DNA of 42,304 nt from Halieaceae bacterium (GTDB lineage: Bacteria > Pseudomonadota > Gammaproteobacteria > Pseudomonadales > Halieaceae). Numbering within the stretch: position 1 is the stretch's first letter; every line of letters starts with the position of its first letter. A program made the translations under genes and the position numbers. Below, in pieces: positions 27,912-35,711 of the stretch. The stretch lies in NCBI GenBank assembly GCA_026710905.1, contig JAPOQD010000158.1:1-42304 (forward strand). Direction: 5' to 3'. Below the pieces are notes generated by a model. It did no database searches. It had not been told where the DNA came from and saw only the letters and a program-made list of their open reading frames with translations.

Positions 27912-28886
27912 TTAAAATGCCTTCAGGGAGGGGAAGCCGTCGAGTGGAGTTCCAAGTCCGAGACGTTCCGCCTCTTCCACCAGCGCCTGCGCCAGCACGA
28001 TATCCTGTACCGCGGTTCCCACCGACTTGAACAAGGTAGCCTGAGTCAGCCCCGTGCGACCTGCAGTCTTCTCAGCAACTATCGATGCAAGCGGGATCGC
28101 AGATTCTTGATCGATGGCCCCCGCCTCAACTGCAGCCACTGCATCGCCCGCCTCGGAAAGCACAGAGCCCGGGTTGTCGCAGCATAGCAGATCGAAACCG
28201 GCGCAGGCATCCACGGTCAGTTCTGCCTGGTCATGGCGAGCGGCACCGATAGAGTTGACGTGCACACCTGGGGCAATGTGGCCTGCCTCAAAAAAGGCCG
28301 TAGGAGACTTGGTACCCAGGATCACCACGGATGCGTATTCGAGCGCCGTCTCCATCGAATCACAGTTACGCAGATTGGCATTCAGACCCGCCATGCGCTC
28401 GATATAGGCGGCCCGGTTGTCGGCGCTGCGACTGTATACTGCGAACTCTGCTTCCGGGTAGCGACTGTGGAAGGCCACAAGGTGCTCACGCGCCTCGAAA
28501 CCACTGCCAATAATGGCCACACGCTCCACCACTGGATTAGCGAGATACGAAGTGGCGACGGCAGTGGTGGCTGCCGTGCGGGTACCCGTCAAATGTCGGG
28601 CATCCAATATCACGCGCAAATCGCCGGTCTTTGCATCATAGAGCCATATCGCGTAACGCACGCCGACACCGCGGGTCAGGTTCATGGCCTTGAAGCCGAA
28701 ACATCCCAGACCGTCAGCAGAGACGGACATCTGCCGCAACCAACCGTTAGATGTTTCCACATCAGTGCGAATCGTTTTGCCGATTTCACCATTGCCCTCC
28801 AATGTGAAGGCGCGTTGCATGGCATCGAATGCCAATTGCGGAGAACAGATGCCCTCTATATCGTTGTGGTTTAGCAGGATCGTCAT
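27912..28886 (-). CDS. Ornithine cyclodeaminase/mu-crystallin family dehydrogenase
   Basis: A 324-residue protein. The Rossmann motif VAIIGSGFEAREHL and the flanking RTAATTAVATSYL segment are typical of the OCD/mu-crystallin family. The family includes ketimine reductases, alanine and tauropine dehydrogenases and true cyclodeaminases, so NAD(P)-dependent reduction of a keto or imine compound is the safest call. No arginine or proline pathway gene is near. Members of this family are also found in aromatic meta-cleavage operons. Its precise substrate here is unknown. Confidence 0.82.
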   Translation of the reverse strand: MTILLNHNDIEGICSPQLAFDAMQRAFTLEGNGEIGKTIRTDVETSNGWLRQMSVSADGLGCFGFKAMNLTRGVGVRYAIWLYDAKTGDLRVILDARHLTGTRTAATTAVATSYLANPVVERVAIIGSGFEAREHLVAFHSRYPEAEFAVYSRSADNRAAYIERMAGLNANLRNCDSMETALEYASVVILGTKSPTAFFEAGHIAPGVHVNSIGAARHDQAELTVDACAGFDLLCCDNPGSVLSEAGDAVAAVEAGAIDQESAIPLASIVAEKTAGRTGLTQATLFKSVGTAVQDIVLAQALVEEAERLGLGTPLDGFPSLKAF

Positions 28887-28924
28887 GAGGGTGTTTCTCC
28901 TGTCAACCTGGGCCAGAGTACTGA

Positions 28925-29956
28925 TCAGGCAGGATTGCGACTGGCGAAATAATCAGCCGGGGTGGACTCCACGTCGTGAGGTAGGCCGGCTTTCTTCAGC
29001 CCATCCTTCACCCGCGCCATCAGGGGGTCAGACAGCTTCATCGCCGGCTGGCGCAATGGACCACCGTTAAACCCATTCAGCCAGGCCTGATACTTCCACA
29101 GGTAGCGGTGAATGAAATTAGCGCCACCGAACGTGGCCTGGGTTGCCAGGCGTGTAGTTCGCGCTGGTTGTATCTGCCAGTAGATCTCCATACCTTCCTC
29201 CCGACGGCCGTTGTTGAAGGCATCCAGCATCTTCGGGATACGATCCCCCCAGTATTCGTAGTTACTGGTGCCCATCCACGGCATATCAAAAAGTTCGGTC
29301 CACAGCGGACAGGATGGCTCAAAGGGATCGGACACCAGTACGCCGGTGCCGGCCAGTGCCTTGAAGCACTCATAGGTACCGACAACCCCCGGCCGGCCCA
29401 CCTCGTACTTGACTGCCACCACATTTTCCTCGGTCTTCGCAGCCTCAACCATTACCTCCGTGGGGTAACCACTGACATCCACGCGATCGAAATTGAAGTG
29501 GTGCGCGGCAAACAGGGTGACACCGATATCCACATTACTGCAGATGTAGTGCGTATAATCGAGAATATCTTTCGGTGATTGTGGGTAAAAACTGTTGGGA
29601 TGCCCCAGCAGCATTCCATCCACGCCAATGGCTTCAGCGTCCTTGGTCATCTTGATGATGTCGTTCGCGGTATCAAAGGCACCGTGCAACATGAAGTAAT
29701 GCTCTCCACCGGCCTCGTCGACGGCGATCTCCATGAACTGGCGCATCTCATCAGGGGTGGTGCCGCATTCCGATACCAGCAGCGCGCCCCAGAAACCCAA
29801 CTCCATATTCCGACGCACGTCGTGGCGTATACCGGCCTCGTTAAGCCCACTGAGGTCCGACTTGAAACTGGGCAGGATGACGTCGCAAGCTCCAACGTAG
29901 TTTTCGTGTGCCCAGGCGCGGGCGTCTGATCGGTTGTAGGTTTCTCCGGCCGGCAT
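28925..29956 (-). CDS. DapA/NanA-family class I aldolase or hydratase
   Basis: A 343-residue TIM-barrel protein. The Schiff-base lysine is probably Lys183 in NVVAVKYEVG. The usual DapA YN-x-P motif is replaced by TLFAAHHFNFD, so it is not a lysine-biosynthesis enzyme. Related catabolic members (hydratase-aldolases such as NahE-type and KDG-type enzymes) act on 2-oxo acids from aromatic rings. It has its own upstream gap of 103 bp with a GntR-type operator, suggesting a secondary promoter. A remnant of a second copy of its 3' end lies at 20710-20770. Confidence 0.85.
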   Translation of the reverse strand: MPAGETYNRSDARAWAHENYVGACDVILPSFKSDLSGLNEAGIRHDVRRNMELGFWGALLVSECGTTPDEMRQFMEIAVDEAGGEHYFMLHGAFDTANDIIKMTKDAEAIGVDGMLLGHPNSFYPQSPKDILDYTHYICSNVDIGVTLFAAHHFNFDRVDVSGYPTEVMVEAAKTEENVVAVKYEVGRPGVVGTYECFKALAGTGVLVSDPFEPSCPLWTELFDMPWMGTSNYEYWGDRIPKMLDAFNNGRREEGMEIYWQIQPARTTRLATQATFGGANFIHRYLWKYQAWLNGFNGGPLRQPAMKLSDPLMARVKDGLKKAGLPHDVESTPADYFASRNPA

Positions 29957-30014
29957 GAACTATATCTCCCAGTAAGTTGTGCAGGCCCAAAGTAGCGCTG
30001 CACTAATAATGAAT

Positions 30015-30033
30015 AATGTATCCACAATACACT
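30015..30033. promoter_or_regulatory. GntR-type operator copy 3 (before the DapA-like gene)
   Basis: AATGTATCCACAATACACT, 59 bp upstream of the DapA-like ATG in the only large gap inside the operon. It matches the other four sites at AATGTATCC and the ATACA arm. Confidence 0.6.
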
Positions 30034-30059
30034 ACAAAGTTGAATCGAGCAAGCAAGGA

Positions 30060-30836
30060 TTACTCGGGATCGCGATACTCTATATTGCCAATTAGATCCA
30101 CTACGGCGGGAAAGATCGGGTTGTGCATTTCTTCATAGATATGACCTACCAGTCCCGCGGCGCGGCTTACGGCCGCCACCGAACGCATAACTTCGACCGG
30201 AAACTCAATCTCGTTCAAAGCCGCGCCCAGTGCCCCGGTTACATTGAGTACCATGGGTTTTCCACGGGCGGCCTCTATCTGCTTGGCCAGTAGTCGCGCT
30301 AGTTCCACGTACTGGCCGCTGTTGCCGGTTTCTGCGGCGATTTCGATAATACGCTCCGCCCGGGGGTCGACATCGGTATAGGTGGGATGACCATAGCCCG
30401 GCACCGGCTTGCGCAATTCCCGAAAGCGCTGCACCACGGACGCTGCCCATTCAACCTTGTCGCCACCGTATGCCGCGCCTTCGCGATACAGCTTTCCGGC
30501 GCCGGACAAAGTCCCTGCGAATTTGTTTCCGACCATCATGGTGCCAGCGATCATGGGAAGTTGCGTATCTTCTGGCAGACCTGCGTGCGCTACCCGGGCC
30601 ACCAGGGCGTGGGGCGTAATGCCGCGATCCATCAGAATGATTAGGCAGGCATCAAACAGGCGCAGTTGTTCCGGGGTCAGGTCGCGTCCGGTCACGATAA
30701 AATAGAACGCCTCGGAAAAGCTCATCTTACCCAGCAGTTCTTCCAGGACATCGCGGCCACGCATTCGCAGCCGCTCGGCGTCCAGCATAGAACTACCCAC
30801 GGTAGTGTGTACCTGGTCGGGTTTGAGGATCTTCAT
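30060..30836 (-). CDS. Citryl-CoA-lyase-like protein (short citrate synthase family)
   Basis: A 258-residue protein with citrate-synthase-fold segments: the substrate-binding GYGHPTYTDVDPRAERI and the final SRAAGLVGHIYEEMHNPIF. It lacks the N-terminal part of full citrate synthases, as in the short citryl-CoA lyases. Expected chemistry is C-C cleavage of a 3-hydroxy-3-carboxyacyl-CoA into a 2-oxo acid and acetyl-CoA (or the reverse). Together with the CaiB-type transferase and aconitase-like hydratase this makes a hydrate-activate-cleave sequence (inference). It overlaps the hydrolase gene upstream by 4 nt. Confidence 0.8.
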   Translation of the reverse strand: MKILKPDQVHTTVGSSMLDAERLRMRGRDVLEELLGKMSFSEAFYFIVTGRDLTPEQLRLFDACLIILMDRGITPHALVARVAHAGLPEDTQLPMIAGTMMVGNKFAGTLSGAGKLYREGAAYGGDKVEWAASVVQRFRELRKPVPGYGHPTYTDVDPRAERIIEIAAETGNSGQYVELARLLAKQIEAARGKPMVLNVTGALGAALNEIEFPVEVMRSVAAVSRAAGLVGHIYEEMHNPIFPAVVDLIGNIEYRDPE

Positions 30837-31624
30837 GTCGTCTCCTTGATCGGGGCCGCCACATGGCGACTGAAAAACTCCAGGGTTCGCTTCCAGGCAT
30901 CACGGGCCGCCTCGGAATCGCTGTTGTCTTCCAGCAAGCCGCTGAGGAATCCGTGTCCGGCCCCTTCATACAGATGCCACCGGTAGTCGATGTCGCGCGG
31001 GATCAGCGCGTCGCTGAACTCCCTTACAACATCGGGAGGAATGGACTTGTCCTGATCACCCCACAGGGCGAGTATCGGGCCGCGCATCTTATCAACGAGC
31101 GTAATGGGCTGTACTGAGGGAACCCGCCCGGGGCCCGCCTTGTCGGGTGGAAATGGTACCCCGCGCGGAAAGCCGTAATAGCTGACCACTGCCAGATCGT
31201 CCCGCTCGGTAGTCAGGTTAAAGCCATGGATACCCGAGATACAGAAAGTCAGCAACCCCACCCGACCATGAGTAGTTTCCCTGGCCCGATCAATGCCGAT
31301 AGAGAGGTCGGCCATGCTCAGAGGCTCATCGAGGTTGGCCAGACGTTTCATACCCAGTTCGCGCGGGGGATCCGGCGGCATCGGCTCGCAGCGGCTGAGA
31401 AAGTCGATCAATACGGCGGTGTAGCCCTGCCCGGCCAGCATACGTGAAAGCTCGTGATAAAACGGATTGGGGCCCCAGATGTCCGGTGCCACGATCACCA
31501 CACCCCGGGAATCCCCCCCTGGTGTATAGGTCCAGGACTGAATCTGCGTGTCTCCAACCGGGTAGGATGAATCCAGCGGTGGTTCACCAACTTCGCCCGA
31601 TCCCTGATAATCTTCATGGCACAT
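30833..31624 (-). CDS. Dienelactone hydrolase family protein, second copy
   Basis: A 263-residue alpha/beta hydrolase beginning MCH like the family member at 3360-4061. The nucleophile is Cys128 in LTFCISGIHGF (the standard GFCxGG is altered). The Asp is in LWGDQDKSIPP and the His is in YEGAGHGFL. In this meta-cleavage operon it may open a lactone or hydrolyse an ester such as the methyl ester made when 3-O-methylgallate is cleaved (inference). It lies 36 nt after the LigB-like gene. Confidence 0.82.
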   Translation of the reverse strand: MCHEDYQGSGEVGEPPLDSSYPVGDTQIQSWTYTPGGDSRGVVIVAPDIWGPNPFYHELSRMLAGQGYTAVLIDFLSRCEPMPPDPPRELGMKRLANLDEPLSMADLSIGIDRARETTHGRVGLLTFCISGIHGFNLTTERDDLAVVSYYGFPRGVPFPPDKAGPGRVPSVQPITLVDKMRGPILALWGDQDKSIPPDVVREFSDALIPRDIDYRWHLYEGAGHGFLSGLLEDNSDSEAARDAWKRTLEFFSRHVAAPIKETT

Positions 31625-31660
31625 TGATGTATCCTCCTGGACAGTGTCAGTCGAATTGAT

Positions 31661-32476
31661 TCACTGCTGTGGCAGCAGGTCCACCACCGCCAGACCCCCG
31701 CCCCATGCCACGGCTTCCTCGTAAGCCAGCACTTCGGCCCTGGCGGGAGGCGTGGCGAAACCGGTAATGGTCCAGGCGCGTAACTCGTGCGCGCCGGGAC
31801 CGGCCTCATCCCAACCCGTCTCCGGCGGTTCAGTCAGCACGCTGCGATCACCTGCAGTGAGGCCGTCGAGTACCGCTCTGTCCCACACCGGACTGATCTT
31901 GCCCTGCTCCGCCATCCCGGGCCAATGGGACAATCCGCCACAACCTACCAGTGCAACGCGCTCTGGCGCTGCCTGGAGCAACTCACCCAGTGACTCCCCC
32001 CACTCACCGCAGCGGGTGAAGGTCGGCATCGGCGCGCAAAGGCCGTTGACAATAATTGGAATTACCGGGGTCTCGCGGTGAATGGCCATCAACTCCAGCG
32101 GGATGATGGATCCGTGGTCCAGCAGAAGATCGTGGCCATAGGCGATATCGAAGCCTTTCTCGAGAGAACTTTCCAACATGCGCTCCGCGAGGCTGGCATT
32201 CCCCGGCACCGCACGGCGCTCCACGCCCAACCACTTCTCCGCAGGTCCCTCGCTCTGTTCACCGATATTCAGGTAAAACGGTGGCCGGATATCAAAAAAA
32301 TTCGCAAAATGCTCTGAAGTGGCCAGCACCAGCACGTCTGGTTCAACAGCCATAACACGTTGACCGGCTTCAGCTATTGCGCCAAAAAGGCGTTCGCGCT
32401 GCTCCTTGGGTGCCCGCTCAGGCCAACCCATCATGCCCGGTGCATGGCCCATGCAGACCGAGGCCACCACACTCAT
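31661..32476 (-). CDS. LigB-type extradiol ring-cleavage dioxygenase, catalytic subunit
   Basis: A 271-residue class III extradiol dioxygenase. HAPGMMG at the N-terminus and VLATSEHFANFF carry the conserved histidines expected for the Fe(II) site, followed by LDHGSIIPLELM and a GGLSHWPG segment, which hold the acid-base His in LigB and gallate dioxygenase. It should open a protocatechuate-, gallate- or methylgallate-like ring beside the two hydroxyls. It overlaps the LigA-like subunit gene by 4 nt. Exact substrate unknown. Confidence 0.88.
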   Translation of the reverse strand: MSVVASVCMGHAPGMMGWPERAPKEQRERLFGAIAEAGQRVMAVEPDVLVLATSEHFANFFDIRPPFYLNIGEQSEGPAEKWLGVERRAVPGNASLAERMLESSLEKGFDIAYGHDLLLDHGSIIPLELMAIHRETPVIPIIVNGLCAPMPTFTRCGEWGESLGELLQAAPERVALVGCGGLSHWPGMAEQGKISPVWDRAVLDGLTAGDRSVLTEPPETGWDEAGPGAHELRAWTITGFATPPARAEVLAYEEAVAWGGGLAVVDLLPQQ

Positions 32477-32745
32477 GCCGTGCGCTCCCCGACCGCCGGC
32501 TTCAACACCTCATGAAACTGTTTGCCATCCATGCCGAAAAAACGACTGGCCTGCACTAGTAACAAGGGATGCACCCCGTGGCGATACAGAGCGAGAACGT
32601 CTCCATCTGTGAACATGCGCTTCTCCTCGTCAGTGAAATACTTCTCGGCATCAATAAAACTCGCGCGCTCGTTAAGGAAGCGATCCGCCTTATCACTGTC
32701 TCGATTGAGTGTAAACAACAGCCGTTCTACAGCATGCAGACTCAC
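32473..32745 (-). CDS. LigA-type small subunit of extradiol dioxygenase
   Basis: A 90-residue helical protein of the LigA superfamily (ADRFLNERASFID, then the conserved DVLALYRHGVHPLLLVQASRFFGM that caps the LigB active site). It overlaps both neighbours by 4 nt and pairs with the LigB-like subunit downstream. LigA caps the LigB active site, which helps set substrate choice. Confidence 0.85.
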   Translation of the reverse strand: MSLHAVERLLFTLNRDSDKADRFLNERASFIDAEKYFTDEEKRMFTDGDVLALYRHGVHPLLLVQASRFFGMDGKQFHEVLKPAVGERTA

Positions 32746-33923
32746 TCCATCCCCTCCAGAGAATTGCTATTTCCCGTTCCCATCAGTTCACGCCAGACAA
32801 CCCAGAATTGTCTCAGGCGGTTATCGTCACCGCGGGTACCTGTCGTGGCATCCTTGCCACGTGCGATAATACTGTAACGCGGCCGGCTCGCTTGCACACC
32901 GGCCTGCTGAGCGAGAAAGATGGGTCGGTCTTCGGTTTCTACAGGATTTCCAAACCACATGCGCTGGTTGCATATGCGCACTTCCTTCGCCGCCTCGTCG
33001 TCGCCAACCAGGCCCAAAGTGCGGTTTTCAAAGCGCAACCGATCATGGGAGATTACCTGTTGTGAATCTATGGAGATCATATTCCAACGCAACATGAGCG
33101 TGGTATCTGGAAAAAAGGTCACTATGTAACCGACACCCGTTTCCAGACCGGGAAACGGATCAGCCTTTACCTTTTCCATATCCCAGCCGTCAAACCCTTC
33201 CCAGTCGATGCCGAGATTCTGAATTGCATGCCCGTTTTCATAAAGGTGATACAGCTTCGGCGGGCTGGTCTTACGCAAAAAAGGGTGAACAAAAGGCACA
33301 TGGTAGCCATCCCGGGAATTCTCAGCGAACATCTTCCAATTCAGGGGAAACTCCTCGGTTTGGGACTTCGCAACGACACTAAAATCTGCATTGGCCAGGG
33401 GTTGAGACAGATCGGATATCAAACGCTCACCGAGAAACTCCCGCAATGGCATCGGTTCATCCTCAAAGTTCAAAAACACCAGGCCCAGTACCGAATCCAC
33501 CCTCAATTGGATCAGCGGAAAATTGCCTTTCTCAAAACAGGTACCCTCGTAGGCTTCTTCGTGCGGAACACCGGTCAGCTCACCGTCAAGGTTGTACACC
33601 CAGAAGTGATAGGGACAGCGAAATTTCGGCGAATTACCAGCTTCCTCGAGCACTACCGTGCTACCGCGATGACGACAGGTATTGACGTAGGCACGCAGTT
33701 CGCCGTCCTCATTGCGACAGAGCAGGACCGGCTCACCGGCGATGTGGGTGGTTATATAGTCTCCGGAGTTTTGCAACTCACTCTCATGACAGGCGAACAA
33801 CCAGACTTTGGAGAAGATATTGTCCTTCTCCGCTTGAAAAGCCTCGGGATCCGTATAGAGGCGATTATCGACAACCCTGTCGAGAGGGAATTGGCTGGCT
33901 GGATCGCTGGAACTAATAGGCAT
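32742..33923 (-). CDS. Rieske ring-hydroxylating oxygenase, large subunit
   Basis: A 393-residue oxygenase. The Rieske ligands are Cys83, His85, Cys103 and His106 (NTCRHRGS and CPYHFWVY). The mononuclear iron site is ENSRDGYHVPFVHPFL with His208, His213 and the bridging Asp205. Sequence around the cluster resembles salicylate/anthranilate-type alpha subunits. No small (beta) subunit or reductase gene accompanies it. It is second in the leftward operon and probably makes the diol cleaved by the LigAB pair, whose gene overlaps it by 4 nt. Its substrate would be a hydroxylated or methoxylated benzoate (inference). Confidence 0.9.
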   Translation of the reverse strand: MPISSSDPASQFPLDRVVDNRLYTDPEAFQAEKDNIFSKVWLFACHESELQNSGDYITTHIAGEPVLLCRNEDGELRAYVNTCRHRGSTVVLEEAGNSPKFRCPYHFWVYNLDGELTGVPHEEAYEGTCFEKGNFPLIQLRVDSVLGLVFLNFEDEPMPLREFLGERLISDLSQPLANADFSVVAKSQTEEFPLNWKMFAENSRDGYHVPFVHPFLRKTSPPKLYHLYENGHAIQNLGIDWEGFDGWDMEKVKADPFPGLETGVGYIVTFFPDTTLMLRWNMISIDSQQVISHDRLRFENRTLGLVGDDEAAKEVRICNQRMWFGNPVETEDRPIFLAQQAGVQASRPRYSIIARGKDATTGTRGDDNRLRQFWVVWRELMGTGNSNSLEGME

Positions 33924-33938
33924 TGGAAGTCCTCTTTC

Positions 33939-34541
33939 TTACGTGTCGCTTGCTATAGCTTTAAGTAGGGATTCACCAAAGCGCCCCGCCAATCGATCGG
34001 GCATGACACCGAGCCCGTCGTTAACCCGGTTCATGAAATTCCGGTAGGCCGATAACAACACGATGTCAAAGATATTTTCATCGGTGAAGCCGGCATCGCG
34101 AAGCAATTCGATATCCGCCTCTTCTACCATGGCCGGTGTAAACGTCAGTTTTTCGGCGAAGGCCAGCATGGCGAGTTCCTGTTCATCAAGTTCGGCTTTG
34201 CGCCAATCGCGATAAACCTGGACTGCCTCAGACTCATCCATATCGCCACGCGTAGCCAGCAATCCACTGTGTGCCGTACCGCAATACTCACAGTGATTCA
34301 TGCCTGAGATTGCCGTCCCGATCAAGTCAGCCCGGCGTGCACCCAGCGTGGAGGCATCTCCGAGAAGCACCTCCGCCAAATGATCCTTGGCCTCAGCCAC
34401 TTCCGGCCGAATACTGAATACTTTCACCACATCGGGGACGAAAGAGAACTTGTTACGCGCCCGCTTATAGGTCTCGGCGACGGCACCGCTGGCGTCTTCT
34501 TCCTCTACCCAGCCTATCCAGGCATGCGTTTTATTGGCCAC
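33939..34541 (-). CDS. AhpD/CMD-family peroxidase-related protein
   Basis: A 200-residue protein with the intact AhpD catalytic motif CEYCGTAH (Cys84, Cys87, His91: CxxCxxxH). It is a useful cysteine comparison for the UGA-containing protein at 13728-14924. It is the first gene of the big leftward operon, 15 nt before the Rieske gene, with a GntR-type operator just upstream. It probably reduces peroxides or disulfides produced during oxygenase work. True carboxymuconolactone decarboxylase activity is unlikely given the redox motif. Confidence 0.82.
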   Translation of the reverse strand: MANKTHAWIGWVEEEDASGAVAETYKRARNKFSFVPDVVKVFSIRPEVAEAKDHLAEVLLGDASTLGARRADLIGTAISGMNHCEYCGTAHSGLLATRGDMDESEAVQVYRDWRKAELDEQELAMLAFAEKLTFTPAMVEEADIELLRDAGFTDENIFDIVLLSAYRNFMNRVNDGLGVMPDRLAGRFGESLLKAIASDT

Positions 34542-34562
34542 AGTATATTTCTACTCAGGGAT

Positions 34563-34581
34563 AACGAATACTGGATACATT
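34563..34581. promoter_or_regulatory. GntR-type operator copy 4 (start of the large operon)
   Basis: On the minus strand AATGTATCCAGTATTCGTT, 22 bp before the first gene of the operon. A 16-base stretch matches copy 1 at 18954-18972 at 15 positions. Confidence 0.62.
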
Positions 34582-34631
34582 ACACTGTGCGACTCTCCCT
34601 GTCTACTCCCCCGCACTCCTGTGCAGATAGA

Positions 34632-35270
34632 TTACAGGTGTTTTTGCAGTATTTTGCGTGTGCCTGAAATGTGATGTCGAAGAATTTTCTCCGCGGAGCG
34701 GACATTACCAGCCTCAATTGCATCGAGCAGAGCCGTATGTTCTTCTCGTGCTTCCTTGCGACGCTCTTCGCTACTGACTACAACCTGCAGGTATCGATGT
34801 ATCTGAGAGCGAACGCCATCGATCATAATGGCTACTGGCGTATTAACACCGTTAATCAGGCGGTGGAACTGCCGGTCCGCCATCAGCCAGTCTTCCTTGT
34901 CTTTTGTCTTCGCCATCACGTTAGCGGCCCGGCGTAATTCCTCGATTTCTTCTTCGCTGTAATGCCCGACACGTTTGGACAATGCGTATACCTCGAGCAT
35001 CTCACGTATATCCGCCAGTTCAAGCACCGATTGTGGTGTCATCTCCACCACGCGAAAGCGCTGTTGGGGACTGGCCACCACCATGCGTTCCGCCTCAAGC
35101 CGCCACAGGGCTTCACGAATTGGCACCCGTGATACGCCGAATTGCTCGGCCAGGCCCACCTGATTGAGTTCCTCACCATCCGCATAATCACCGCGCATGA
35201 TCGCTTCATGTAATTTTTCGTAAACCACATCCGCGAGAGTCTGTTTACTAACGGTCTCGAATTTAACCAT
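34632..35270 (-). CDS. GntR-family regulator (FCD subfamily)
   Basis: A protein of about 212 residues. The winged helix at the N-terminus (LNQVGLAEQFGVSRVPIREALWRLEAERMV) is followed by an all-helical FCD ligand domain (LADIREMLEVYAL, FHRLI, EEHTALLDAIEAGN, HHISGTRKIL). The ATG at 35270 with AGGTG upstream is preferred to the GTG at 35279. It sits between the large leftward operon and the divergent PcaC/PcaD-like genes, with operator copies on both sides, so autoregulation and control of both units is likely. Ligand unknown, probably an aromatic acid or pathway intermediate. Confidence 0.9.
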   Translation of the reverse strand: MVKFETVSKQTLADVVYEKLHEAIMRGDYADGEELNQVGLAEQFGVSRVPIREALWRLEAERMVVASPQQRFRVVEMTPQSVLELADIREMLEVYALSKRVGHYSEEEIEELRRAANVMAKTKDKEDWLMADRQFHRLINGVNTPVAIMIDGVRSQIHRYLQVVVSSEERRKEAREEHTALLDAIEAGNVRSAEKILRHHISGTRKILQKHL

Positions 35271-35346
35271 CGGGTTCACCTGTCAAATGGATATATTATG
35301 CATTCTACGACCCACTTGCTGGACAGAGCAATGCCGGCGCGCGTAA

Positions 35347-35365
35347 AATGTATCCTTAATACATT
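35347..35365. promoter_or_regulatory. GntR-type operator copy 5, the most symmetrical
   Basis: AATGTATCCTTAATACATT: perfect 7-bp arms AATGTAT/ATACATT around CCTTA. It lies between the GntR gene and the divergent PcaC-like gene, 22 bp before the latter. This copy defines the consensus. Confidence 0.68.
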
Positions 35366-35387
35366 ATATATCGATAAGGAGTTCACC

Positions 35388-35711
35388 ATGGGAAACAGAC
35401 CATTGGAGGTACTTGGCCGCGCTTCCGGGGAAGCCGTCAGCGGTTTTCAACAACTTCGCAAAGCAGTGATGAACGATGGTCCCCTGGACGAACTGACTGC
35501 GGAGTATGTCCTGGTGGGAGCCTTGGCTTCCACTGCCGATTGGGACAGTCTGCGAACCCACGTACGCCGTGCTCTAAAACTAGGGGCGTCTGCCGAGCAA
35601 CTGCAACATGCCGTGTTTGTCACCATGGGGGCGTCCGCGACGCTCAATAACGTGGTATCCGGCCTGCGGGTCATCGAGGAGGAAGTCGCGCCCGGGGACA
35701 GCCAACAATGA
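35388..35711 (+). CDS. Carboxymuconolactone-decarboxylase-like protein (PcaC type)
   Basis: A 107-residue CMD-fold protein. It has the core RTHVRRALKLGASAEQLQHAVFV but no CxxC, so it belongs with the true decarboxylase-like (PcaC) branch and not with the AhpD peroxidases. The ATG at 35388 has AAGGA seven bases upstream; the longer open frame from 35298 would run through the operator. Its stop overlaps the next start by 4 nt, pairing it with the PcaD-like hydrolase as in the protocatechuate branch of the beta-ketoadipate pathway. Confidence 0.8.
   Translation: MGNRPLEVLGRASGEAVSGFQQLRKAVMNDGPLDELTAEYVLVGALASTADWDSLRTHVRRALKLGASAEQLQHAVFVTMGASATLNNVVSGLRVIEEEVAPGDSQQ

Noticed and set aside
35284-35302. 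A sixth GntR operator close to the regulator start
   Set aside because: ATGGATATATTATGCATT shares only part of one arm and does not fit the AATGTATCC core.
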